DNA of 64,000 bases, taken from contig OY723272.1 of NCBI GenBank assembly GCA_963210315.1, forward strand, positions 1,984,001 through 2,048,000. Reading direction: 5' to 3'. The notes under the pieces were generated by a model, which saw only the letters and a program-made list of their open reading frames with translations, searched no databases and was not told where the DNA came from. Every line of letters begins with the position of its first letter. Position 1 is the first letter of the stretch. Below, piece by piece: positions 20,719 to 28,805 of this stretch. The position numbers and the translations under genes were made by a program. Origin of the DNA: Rhynchopus euleeides. Taxonomy: Eukaryota > Euglenozoa > Diplonemea > Diplonemida > Diplonemidae.

Positions 20719-21081
20719 CTGGGGGGGGGGCAAATACAAGCATACATGCTAATACAAGCATACATGCGAATACAAGCATATTATGAAAATCCGGATTTAA
20801 ATAAAATTTTCAGGCTAATAGAAGCATATATGCTTCTATTAGCCTGGTAGAAAATATTGGGTATTTTTGGGGTTTTTGGGGGGTTTCCACCACAAAATAT
20901 CAATTTTTTCTACCAGGCTAATACAAGCATGTATGCTTGTATTAGCCTGGTCAACAAAAATTGGGTTTTTAGTATGCTTGTATTCGCAGTATAACCATTT
21001 ATAATTTTTCCAGAAAGCCCCGCATTATGCGAGCTGGCACGCTTAATACAAGCATATATGCTTGTATTTGCCCCCCCCCAG
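20719..21081. mobile_element. TA-flanked MITE with AATACAAGCATATATGC palindromes
   Basis: Ends are CTGGGGGGGGGGCAAATACA and its inverse, flanked by TA (20717-20718, 21082-21083). Inside are several copies of the palindrome built on ACAAGCATATATGCTTGT, including an AGAAGCATATATGCTTCT variant, plus an inner inverted pair (CTACCAGGCTAATA). 363 bp, no coding capacity. Confidence 0.8.
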
Positions 21082-21183
21082 TAAGTGGCAAACAGAAAAA
21101 CCGGTTTTTTGGTCATTTTTGGCCGTTCGGCTGGTTGGCGAGGATCTTTAATGGCGGGGGAATCCAGACCCCGGACGCGCGAG

Positions 21184-21995
21184 AGGCGTGCTGTACTGAT
21201 AGGAGTGCTGCACTGACAGGAGTCCTGTACTGATAAGAGTGCTGTACTGATAGGAGTCCTGTACTGATAGGAGTGCTGTACTGACAGGAGTCCTGTACTG
21301 ATAGGAGTGCTGCACTGACAGGAGTCCTGTACTGAGAGGAGTCCTGTACTGATAGGAGTGCTGTACTGATAGGAGTCCTGTACTGATAGGAGTGCTGTAC
21401 TGACAGGAGTCCTGTACTGATAGGAGTGCTGTACTGACAGGAGTCCTGTACTGATAGGAGTCCTGTACTGATAGGAGTGCTGTACTGACAGGAGTCCTGT
21501 ACTGATAAGAGTGCTGTACTGATAGGAGTCCTGTACTGATAGGAGTGCTGTACTGACAGGAGTCCTGTACTGATAAGAGTGCTGTACTGATAGGAGTCCT
21601 GTACTGATAGGAGTGCTGTACTGACAGGAGTCCTGTACTGATAGGAGTGCTGCACTGACAGGAGTCCTGTACTGATAAGAGTGCTGTACTGATAGGAGTC
21701 CTGTACTGATAGGAGTGCTGTACTGACAGGAGTCCTGTACTGATAAGAGTGCTGTACTGATAGGAGTCCTGTACTGATAGGAGTGCTGTACTGATAGGAG
21801 TCCTGTACTGAGAGGAGTGCTGTACTGAGGCTCTTTAATGGCCGGGCTCCGGCTACTGTCCTGAGAGGAGTCCTGTACTGAGAAGCTCCTCCTGGACTGA
21901 GAGGAGTGCTGTCCTGAGAGGAGTCCTGTCCTGAGAAAGTCCTCCTGTCCTGAGAGGAGTCCTGTACTGAGAAAGTCCTCCTGTACTGGTAGAAG
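21184..21995. repeat. 17-bp minisatellite
   Basis: Tandem 17-bp units (AGGAGTCCTGTACTGAT and variants GTGCTG, GACAGG, GATAAG) run without interruption to about 21828. Degenerate units then resume after a short break (GGCTCTTTAATGGCCGGG) up to 21995. That is roughly 38 regular units plus about eight degenerate ones. Because 17 is not a multiple of 3, the minus strand stays open by chance for 364 codons with a 17-residue periodicity. That frame is not a gene. Confidence 0.9.
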
Positions 21996-22295
21996 AGTTA
22001 GCAACGTGGAGCGAGGGGGCGGGGAAATCTTTAATGACCGTTCCTAAAATTTCCTCTGTACAGATAGTGTCTGAATGGTGCGAGTGCTGGTGTGAAACGG
22101 CTGTGTGCCACAAAGGTGGGATGGGGGTGGTTGGTTTGATTGTGCTCCACAAACAGTCAGAGGCTTAGCTTGGGGGGGGAAACTCGGTCAGCTGACCGAG
22201 TTTCAGCCAAACCCGGAAAAAAACTCGGTCAGCCCAAAAAAAAAAAGCATAAATTTCCGGGGAAAAAAGCGGATTTTTCTTGGGGTGCAGCAGCA

Positions 22296-23090
22296 CAGGA
22301 GGTGAAGAAGCTCCTGCTGACCAAGCAGATCAGACAGACAAACGCTGACTTTGCCCTGTTTCTGTCCACCATCGGGTCTGGACAGATCAACATCAACGAA
22401 CAGGACCAGATGCAGCTCCCTCCCATCATAACCCACTCGGGAGGGTCTCCCTACACCCCCGATGACCTCGTCAACTTCACCTTTCCTCAGCTGCAGCAGG
22501 GTGTTGTGGGGAACTCGGTGATCATGGCACCGACAAACAGCCGGAGGAGTGAGCTCAACGCTGCTTGTCTGGAGCAGATGCCTGGGGAGAGTGTTCACAT
22601 CCTCGCCAAGAACACGGTAGCTGAGGACTGTGCGGTTGACCTCGGGGTTGCAAATGACTTCAACGACCCCAGCTTCCCGCTGAACGACTTGGAGGTGAAG
22701 ATCGGATGTCCCGTCATCCTGCTGAAGAATCTCGACCCACCTGGCGGTCTCTGCAACGGAACCCGAATGATTGTGAAGAAGGCCTCGCAGTACTCCCTGC
22801 TGTGCTGCGCCATCGATGACCCTGCGAAGGAGTTCAACATCCCCCGCACACGTAACGAGCCGGACGAGAAGAAGGCCAGCTTCACCTTCTTCCGCTTCCA
22901 GATCCCTGTTGCGTTGGCGTTTGCAATCACCGTGAACAAGTCGCAGGGGCAGACGCTGGGGAAGGTTGGCCTTGACCTGACGAAGGCCCAGTGCTTCACA
23001 CACGGGCAGCTTCGGAACGCGAACACCCCATTCTCCTTCTGTCCCGTATTCGTCGCTAGCCTAAGAATAACGTCAGCAGTCTCGAATTCC
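22296..23090 (+). pseudogene. Helitron/Pif1-type helicase fragment
   Basis: In one frame this encodes the C-terminal part of a Pif1-like helicase as found in Helitrons. It begins with the motif around FALFLSTIGSGQ and LPPIIT and continues with VIMAPTN, GCPVILLKNLDP, GLCNGTRMIV and FAITVNKSQGQTLGKVGLDL (superfamily 1 motifs V/VI), then CFTHGQL. After that point the expected YVALSRV block is disturbed: FVASLRITS appears about 12 codons late, suggesting an indel or lost splice site. The Walker A region is absent, so it cannot work as an ATPase. It lies inside a hAT element, hence a captured or inserted fragment. Function is known for the family only. Confidence 0.75.
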
Positions 23091-23239
23091 GTCTCCCGGC
23101 AACATGGTGGACACGCAGGTGCAGGAGGCTCTGGGCTACATCGCTGACCACTACATGGCACCTCTCCCGGGGATCACTGGCGCGTACCCTTGCCCGGAAT
23201 TCAATGCCCCAGCACACCCACCGAAGTGGGCACAGGCGC

Positions 23240-23502
23240 AAAGCGCCCTATCACTTCACAGCTACAACCGCTCTGATGAATTTCCTTTTGTTTGTTGCGT
23301 TGACGCTTCTACACACAAAACCCTGAACTGATCACACCCTGAGCCTGATGAAGGGTGGGGTTAGTGTATAGAGCACGTTTGGTTGCAGCTGTGGTGGGGC
23401 GCTTTCCGCTCACACGAGTGTGCTTAAAAAGCGCCCTATCACTTCACAGCTACAACCGCTCTGATGAATTTCCTTTTGTTTGTTGCGTTGACGCTTCTAC
23501 AC
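23240..23502 (-). repeat. B1-A2-B2 terminal repeat block
   Basis: B2 (23240-23314) and B1 (23428-23502) are 75-bp copies with the same sequence. A2 (23296-23428) lies between them and overlaps B2 by 19 bp. Near identity of the copies suggests recent insertion. Confidence 0.92.
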
Positions 23503-23539
23503 CAGGACCCTCATCCGGAGGGACGTGTCCGTCTCGTTC

Positions 23540-25399
23540 TCAACGAGGCGGGCGCGCTGGTAAAAGTGTAGGTGGCATCGACACTGGTGGCAACTCCACG
23601 GGGTGTGTGGCCTGCGTCCCTCGCGTGTACGCGTCTGCGCGTTGGTCGTGGGTCGCAACCCAGTGTGGAATAAGTCGTATCTGCTGGCGGCGCGCTGTTG
23701 TGTATATCTCCTGCAGCAGGAGGTTGCCTCGGTAGTTGGCGCAGTGGCCCTTCCGGAGCGCGAACACCAGGCCGAGGTTGTCTATGTGGCAGGTTACGCT
23801 TGTCTCCCTCACACGCTGCATCATGCGCACCCCCTGCCACACTGCATACGCTTCCTTCAGGAAGATGTTCGTGTCCGCGTCGCTCCCTTCGAACGCCCCT
23901 TGGGACACTGACTCCCCTCCCGGCAGCACGAGCACCGCCGCCCACGCCGTGGATGACGCGTCTGTCCAGAGCTCAATGGTCGGTGGCGGGTTCTGCGGCG
24001 TATACCACTCGTTGTCCTCGATGAGGCGTGCCCGCGCCACTGTCTCCGCCTGCACCGACGGAGGTACTGCGACCCTGGAGTCCCATCGGGCGTTGTTTGA
24101 GTGCGTCTGCTTCGCGATGCGCCGCACGAAGGACAACACGGCTGGCATGTAACACATCGGTGTCCGCATCACATACGACTGCCAGACGAAAGACCCGAAT
24201 ACTCTGAACGCCCTGCGTGGTGTCGTGTGGCCGTTGACGACTTCCTTGTACTCTTCCCGTCCGAGGACTTTTTGCACCCAGGCTGTGTCCATGTGGAAAC
24301 GGTGTCGCGTCAGGTCGAAGTGGATCCCGAACACTGTGAAGTCCTGCAGCGGCACGCCGTGTTGTGTGTCGTCGAAGTTCAGGGCGGCCCCCACCTTCTC
24401 GCAGCGGCTGATGAAGTCGGCGTACCTCGCCTGTGCCTCTGGTAGGGAGTCTCCGACAGCGATGAAGTTGTCAATCCAGACTATTCCGTGCTCTGGCGGG
24501 AGCAGCACGCGTGCGCTGCGGTTCGCGATTGCCGGGGAATGTGACCACCCCATGCACATGACAGTCAGGAAGGTCTTCACGAATGTCTTTCTCTCCCCGC
24601 CTAGGCGCACTTCGAAATAGCGTTGGATCTCCTTGTGTACGGGGAACTGGTAGAACCAGCTGCGTGCATCTGCCATCACCACCCAGCTCGCCGCGGCCAC
24701 TCGCTGTGTCACCTCCGTGATGTCCTGCAAACGCATGTCCGGTGGGCGTGTCATCAGTGCATTTAGCCGCCTTGCGTCGACGATGAAACGTTGGCCCCCA
24801 GACTTCTTGGACACGGTGAACGCTGGCAGCGTGAGGTACGGGTGTGCATCCGCCTCCGTCAGGACGCCATACTCAACCAAGGTGTCCAGGTGGTGCAACA
24901 TGTGGCGTGATACCTTCCTCCCCGTTTTACGTAGTTCTTGGCGGGCCTCGGGAAGCAGTGCGTCAGCGAAAGCGGCTGGCTTGGTGATGAGGTCCAAGAC
25001 CCCCGTCAGTTCACCCTCGCTGTCCAACCGTCGCAGTTCCTTGAGATTGAGGCGCGAGGTGCAGATCTCCGCGATGTAGTCCTCTTCCTCCGACAGCTCC
25101 GTCTTCGCGTTGGCTGGCCGTATCACCTTCCCCCCCGTGCACACACCCAAGTCCTCCCCGTAGAGGTCCTCGACACCCGGACCGTACGACTCTGCGCTAT
25201 CCACCTCGCTCCACGCTTCCTCATCACTGGGTGGTGGGTCGGACGCGGCTTCGTCGGATGTGGCATCTTCGTAGTAGCGGCGCGCTGCGAACAGCCTCGT
25301 GGTCCCCGGGAAGTGGGTTGCTGTCAGGGGTTTTGGCTGTGTGCGCGTCGTCCCCCCTTGCTGTCGTTTTTTCTTCACCACTCGATCTTCGCCGACACC
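23540..25399 (-). CDS. Reverse transcriptase-RNase H of the YR retrotransposon
   Basis: The frame is open well upstream, but its first ~340 codons overlap the recombinase in another frame and look non-coding, so real coding starts near 25399. No ATG is near; entry by -1 frameshift from the recombinase frame is plausible. RT motifs in order: SKKSGGQRFIVDARRLN, VVMADARSWFYQFPV (motif A), MCMGWSHSPAIANR (motif B) and VWIDNFIAVG (motif C, with Asp-Asn where most RTs have Asp-Asp). RNase H follows with WTDASSTAWA, FLKEAYAV, CHIDNLGLV and ATHDQRADAYTRG, keeping all acidic residues. It makes the element's cDNA in cytoplasmic particles or the nucleus. No methylase domain is seen. Identification is firm; start site uncertain. 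Confidence 0.9.
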   Translation of the reverse strand, partial: GVGEDRVVKKKRQQGGTTRTQPKPLTATHFPGTTRLFAARRYYEDATSDEAASDPPPSDEEAWSEVDSAESYGPGVEDLYGEDLGVCTGGKVIRPANAKTELSEEEDYIAEICTSRLNLKELRRLDSEGELTGVLDLITKPAAFADALLPEARQELRKTGRKVSRHMLHHLDTLVEYGVLTEADAHPYLTLPAFTVSKKSGGQRFIVDARRLNALMTRPPDMRLQDITEVTQRVAAASWVVMADARSWFYQFPVHKEIQRYFEVRLGGERKTFVKTFLTVMCMGWSHSPAIANRSARVLLPPEHGIVWIDNFIAVGDSLPEAQARYADFISRCEKVGAALNFDDTQHGVPLQDFTVFGIHFDLTRHRFHMDTAWVQKVLGREEYKEVVNGHTTPRRAFRVFGSFVWQSYVMRTPMCYMPAVLSFVRRIAKQTHSNNARWDSRVAVPPSVQAETVARARLIEDNEWYTPQNPPPTIELWTDASSTAWAAVLVLPGGESVSQGAFEGSDADTNIFLKEAYAVWQGVRMMQRVRETSVTCHIDNLGLVFALRKGHCANYRGNLLLQEIYTTARRQQIRLIPHWVATHDQRADAYTRGTQATHPVELPPVSMPPTLLPARPPR

Positions 25400-26394
25400 T
25401 GTGCTGTCTCGCGCGCGTGTGCGTTTTCCGCCGCTGATACGTAACGCATCACACCGTCGACCGTCGCGTGTCTCGAGAGGAGGCGCACCTCCTCCAGTGG
25501 AACGTTCTTTCGCGCAAGCTGTGTGAGTGCCCCCCTCCGCAGAGAGTGTGCCGTGAGCCCCCTCCGTGCCCGCTTGACGGCTTTTACCACGGTCCGGTAG
25601 GTGACGTCCGCCGGGAACAGTCTCGTCTCTCCTGCTCTGCGCGCCCTGCGGAGGCGGTGTCGGAGGATACGGTGTAGGTCCTTCGGCAGGGAGATCCCTG
25701 TGATGTGACCCATGTGGAAGGGGTCCGCCTTCGACTGGGTCCAGCGCACGTATATCGGCTCGCTGCGCTTTTCCGCTGTGACGTCCTTCACATCCAAGCG
25801 CAGTGCGTCCGAGGCCCTTGCCGCACCCCCCCACATGATGCCGAGCAGCAGTTTCACGAGGGGACGTGGCTCCTTCGCTAGCGCCTCCCGGATGTTGTGG
25901 GCTGTTGCTGGTTCTGCTTGCTTCAGTGGTCGTAGTGCTCCTCCCCGTTTCAGCGCCCGCCTGTAGTCCGCCACAATTTGTTTTCCGTCGAGGGGGAACG
26001 CTGCGAAGCGTCTGAGTGCTGCTGCAAGGTTGTTGAGGTACTGGAGGGCGGACTGCACTGATAGCCCGTCCTTCCGTTGCTTCGTGACCCACAGCACCGC
26101 CCCTTCGTCGTGTGGCAGTGTTCGCCTCTCCGCTTTCATCCACCCTTCCCGGAACTGCGAGTACCTGTCGTATGTGCGGCGGAGGGCCCCCCAGTATGTG
26201 GGTGCGAGGGCTTGGGCCAGGGTGTGTTGCAGTTCCTGGCGAATGGTGGTTGCTTCCTCCGGGGTCACGCTCGTCTCGGTCTTGCGGGGGCGTCCTCTTG
26301 TTGACGGGGGGGCAGATGGTACTGCCTTCACATACACTACCGCGGCGGGGGGGAGGGTCGTGGCCCGCGGGCGTCCCCTGCTGGTGTCGGGGAG
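25375..26394 (-). CDS. Tyrosine recombinase (integrase) of the YR retrotransposon
   Basis: It follows gag in the same reading frame after a single TGA (26397-26395), with no ATG nearby, so stop-codon readthrough is the simplest expression model. About 340 codons. The catalytic set of tyrosine recombinases is complete: Arg in GGAARASDALRL, His-x-x-Arg in TAHSLRRGALTQLA, His in LLSRHATVDG and the nucleophile Tyr in VMRYVSAAEN. The N-terminal part (TIRQELQHTL...YLNNLAAALRRF) would be the helical DNA-binding domain. It integrates the circular cDNA by site-specific-like strand exchange. The order gag, recombinase, RT on the strand is notable. Identification is firm. Confidence 0.9.
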   Translation of the reverse strand, partial: LPDTSRGRPRATTLPPAAVVYVKAVPSAPPSTRGRPRKTETSVTPEEATTIRQELQHTLAQALAPTYWGALRRTYDRYSQFREGWMKAERRTLPHDEGAVLWVTKQRKDGLSVQSALQYLNNLAAALRRFAAFPLDGKQIVADYRRALKRGGALRPLKQAEPATAHNIREALAKEPRPLVKLLLGIMWGGAARASDALRLDVKDVTAEKRSEPIYVRWTQSKADPFHMGHITGISLPKDLHRILRHRLRRARRAGETRLFPADVTYRTVVKAVKRARRGLTAHSLRRGALTQLARKNVPLEEVRLLSRHATVDGVMRYVSAAENAHARETAQVSAKIEW

Positions 26395-27465
26395 TCACTG
26401 TCGCTTGCCTTTCCCCCCCCGTCCTTTGTGATGGCCCTTTCCCGAGTAGGGCGCGGGGCGGTCCTGCGTGTTACGCTCCTGCAGGAACCGCTCCTGAAAC
26501 GCGGCCCGCCTCTCCTGTGTGTCGTCCTGCGTGGCCCGCCCCTCCCGGAGTAGGCGCCCGTGTGTCACCGCATCGTACTTCGCTGGGTCCATAATCTTCG
26601 CCTTTGCCAGGTAGAGGCGGGCGCCCGCGCGCCCCTTCAGGAGAAAGTGCGAGTTCATAACGACGATTGTCTTGTGGAGGGCCTCGGTAAAGCGATCCGG
26701 ATCATCGTCGTCGCGGATCAGTCCCATTGTCTGAAACAGAGCGTCGAAGGCCTGGATGAGCTGGTGTTGCCAGTCTGGTGAGCTCGGGGCATCGCTGAGC
26801 TCCGCCTGTCGGAAAACCCGGGATACCTCAGCTTTCACCAACCTGCGTCCGGGGACAGTGGCGATCGACGATCCCCAGGTCGACACGATGTGGGCGGAGA
26901 AATCGGCGGGCAGCTCGGCCTCCGTCCGCTGCAGCGCCTTCTGCAGGGTGGCGATCTGCTTCGCCTGCGTCTCCACGGTCTTCTTCAGCTCCTTCTGTTC
27001 CTTCTCCAGCCGGCCTGTCAATTTCAGCAGGTACTCCAGCGAGTTCGCCACGCGGAGATCGGTGTTCGAGTCGGCGGGGTGGTGTGCGTCCCTGTGCTGG
27101 AGGCCCGTGCCACTCTGGCTGTCCGCCTCGCTGTACTCCCCGTCCTCGCCTAGCTCGCCCGTCGCTGCTGCCAGGTCCGCCGCGGTCTCCTCGTCGACTG
27201 CCTGCCGGACCCATGCGCACTCGGGGCACACCCAGCCCCTGTCCCCTGCGCCCTCGAGCCATTCGGGGACGACGTGCGCCGGGATGTGCTCTCTCAAGCA
27301 CGTCCTGACCGTGGTCCCACCGCAGTCGTGGCAGCTGAATGCGGTCCTGGCTGTGTGTGTAGTATTGCACGTTTCGAATATGCACTCGGGGCGACGCTCT
27401 GCTGGCTCGTTGTCAGGGTGGGCGGGGTCGGGAACCCTCAGGGTGTCCCAATCCAGAGTGGCCAT
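26395..27465 (-). CDS. Gag-like protein of the YR retrotransposon
   Basis: ATG at 27465, 356 residues, ending in TGA directly before the in-frame recombinase. The start was chosen because the upstream in-frame extension is translation of a 36-bp tandem repeat. Residues about 24-82 hold a Cys/His cluster (CIFETC, CHDC, CLREHIPAH, CPEC) resembling a PHD/RING-type zinc-binding fold. An acidic linker follows, then a coiled coil (LLKLTGRLEKEQKELKKTV), a globular region, and a basic Gly/Lys tail (GKGHHKGRGGKGKRQ) suited to RNA binding. Position and layout point to the nucleocapsid protein, although no classical CCHC knuckle is present. Confidence 0.75.
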   Translation of the reverse strand: MATLDWDTLRVPDPAHPDNEPAERRPECIFETCNTTHTARTAFSCHDCGGTTVRTCLREHIPAHVVPEWLEGAGDRGWVCPECAWVRQAVDEETAADLAAATGELGEDGEYSEADSQSGTGLQHRDAHHPADSNTDLRVANSLEYLLKLTGRLEKEQKELKKTVETQAKQIATLQKALQRTEAELPADFSAHIVSTWGSSIATVPGRRLVKAEVSRVFRQAELSDAPSSPDWQHQLIQAFDALFQTMGLIRDDDDPDRFTEALHKTIVVMNSHFLLKGRAGARLYLAKAKIMDPAKYDAVTHGRLLREGRATQDDTQERRAAFQERFLQERNTQDRPAPYSGKGHHKGRGGKGKRQ

Positions 27466-27476
27466 CTTCTCTGTTA

Positions 27477-27740
27477 CGCAGCTCGGCGTAGTTACTGTTC
27501 CTCTCCTATTCACGCAGCTCGGCGTAGTTTCTGTTCCTCTCCTATTCACGCAGCTCGGCGTAGTTTCTGTTTCTCTCCTATACACGCAGCTCGGCGTAGT
27601 TTCTGTTCCTCTCCTATACACGCAGCTCGGCGTACTCCCTCAGCCCGTTCTGTTCCTCTCCTATACACGCAGCTCGGCGTACTCCCTCAGCCCGTTCTGT
27701 TCCTCTCCTATACACGCAGCTCGGCGTACTCTGTCCGCTT
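27477..27740. repeat. 36-bp tandem repeats in retrotransposon leader
   Basis: Four 36-bp units built around ACGCAGCTCGGCGTAGTTTC plus two or three longer variants (about 47 bp, with ACTCCCTCAGCCCG) lie between the A1 repeat and gag. They could serve in RNA packaging or initiation; that is speculation. Confidence 0.8.
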
Positions 27741-27789
27741 CTGTCACTCTTGCTCCCCTCTTGATTCTCTCGCCTGCTTGATAGTTTGA

Positions 27790-27922
27790 TGCGTTGACGC
27801 TTCTACACACAAAACCCTGAACTGATCACACCCTGAGCCTGATGAAGGGTGGGGTTAGTGTATAGAGCACGTTTGGTTGCAGCTGTGGTGGGGCGCTTTC
27901 CGCTCACACGAGTGTGCTTAAA
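27790..27922 (-). repeat. A1 terminal repeat
   Basis: 133-bp copy of A2 (23296-23428), at the 5' end of the element on the minus strand. It is followed outward by AAGACTACCC of the host hAT element. Confidence 0.92.
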
Positions 27923-28355
27923 CAAGACTACCCTTCTGCAAGAGTGCCCGGGTGTCTGTTCCGAGATTCGGAGGTTGGGCCTGCGTGATCTGCAGGAGGT
28001 TATTCAGCGGTTTACCTCGGGAAACCTCGCTCTCACGTACCCAGCAACATGCAGGCTACTCCAGCTTGCATCTATCCTTCCGCTGGGCACTGCTTCTGTT
28101 GAACGCTTGTTTTCCAAGCTCCGCCTTGTCTTCACCAGGCTTCGCCAACTGAGGAGCGAAAGCCTTGCAACTGTACTCTTTGTAGGAGTGGAATGTCGCG
28201 AATATTCACAGGGTATCCCCGAAGCCACTCTTGCGAGGTACCTAGGGTACCCCGAGAGAATGGCACCCCTCGAGGGCCCAGGGCCGAGGGGGGGGGTGAC
28301 ATTCTTCTGGGTGAACGGGGTGGTGGGGGGCAAATCAACTGTGTGTGTACTGTGA
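27923..28355 (+). pseudogene. hAT transposase C-terminal dimerisation domain, truncated
   Basis: The frame reads LLQLASILPLGTASVERLFS followed by KLRLVFTRLRQLRSESLATVL. This is the hAT C-terminal (Dimer_Tnp_hAT) signature: a small-hydrophobic-Pro-x-x-Thr-x-Ser-x-Glu-Arg-x-Phe-Ser core, then Arg-x-x-Leu. The catalytic Glu is within VERLFS. Everything upstream is missing: the retrotransposon adjoins at 27922 and the left part of the hAT element holds helicase sequence instead. The remaining ~55 codons to the stop have no homology I can name. Non-functional remnant of the element's own transposase. Confidence 0.8.
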
Positions 28356-28805
28356 CCGAGTCTGACCGAGTTTCGGCCCCAACCTCAAAATCCAAGCTAA
28401 GCCCCTGCAAACAGTATTGCAAAAAAAAAATAGGAACACGCCATCTCGCGCCGTGGTGTGCGGGCGGCAGTGTTCGTGGGAGGGGGGGGAGGGGGAGGGT
28501 GACTGTCTGATCATTTCTGTTGCGGCCCGCTGGTGTACTCTTGGTGAACGGACGGGTGGCAGCCCAAACCCGGCCCCGCCCCACCCTCCCACCCGGTGTC
28601 CTTGTGTGCTTGCCTCTTGCTCGGGACCTATGTTGCACCTTGCCAACTCTTCTCCAAATCATCAGCGGGTGATCCCCTCCCTGCACTGCACCTTGCCACG
28701 ACCCACCGGCATCAACGCACCACCAACACCACCAGTGACGCAGGGTTGTTGTTCTCACTTCCACCTTTTCCACCCCTGACCCAAACCCACCCCTCACCCG
28801 TAGCG

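Larger units (their letters stand above)
23240..27922 (-). mobile_element. Complete tyrosine-recombinase retrotransposon with split direct repeats
   Basis: Read on the minus strand the order is A1 (27922-27790), gag, tyrosine recombinase, RT/RNase H, B1 (23502-23428), A2 (23428-23296), B2 (23314-23240). The A copies are 133 bp and the B copies 75 bp. A2 and B2 share a 19-bp overlap, GTGTAGAAGCGTCAACGCA on the minus strand, which also ends A1 and begins B1. This A1-body-B1-A2-B2 plan is the signature of PAT/Ngaro-type elements, which replicate through a circular DNA and integrate by recombinase without target duplication. All coding parts look intact. It sits inside a hAT element. Confidence 0.92.
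22158..28407. mobile_element. hAT element with 8-bp target duplication, split by a retrotransposon
   Basis: Terminal inverted repeats CAGAGGCTTAGCTTGG (22158-22173) and, inversely, CAGGGGCTTAGCTTGG (ending 28407) differ at one base. They are flanked by perfect 8-bp duplications CAAACAGT (22150-22157, 28408-28415). CAG ends and 8-bp duplications are hAT hallmarks, and a hAT transposase tail lies near the right end. Subterminal CTCGGTCAG/CTGACCGAG words occur at both ends. The retrotransposon at 23240-27922 inserted later; without it the element is about 1.57 kb. Confidence 0.85.

Noticed and set aside
21184..21995. CRISPR-like regular repetition
   Set aside because: Units are contiguous with no spacers, and the context is eukaryotic.
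20910..22004. 364-codon minus-strand ORF with repeated LLSVQDSYQYST-like phrases
   Set aside because: It is the translation of the 17-bp minisatellite; the 17-residue period follows directly from the DNA repeat.
25400..26398. First ~340 codons of the long RT frame
   Set aside because: They overlap the recombinase gene in another frame and have Pro/Arg/Gly-rich shadow composition.
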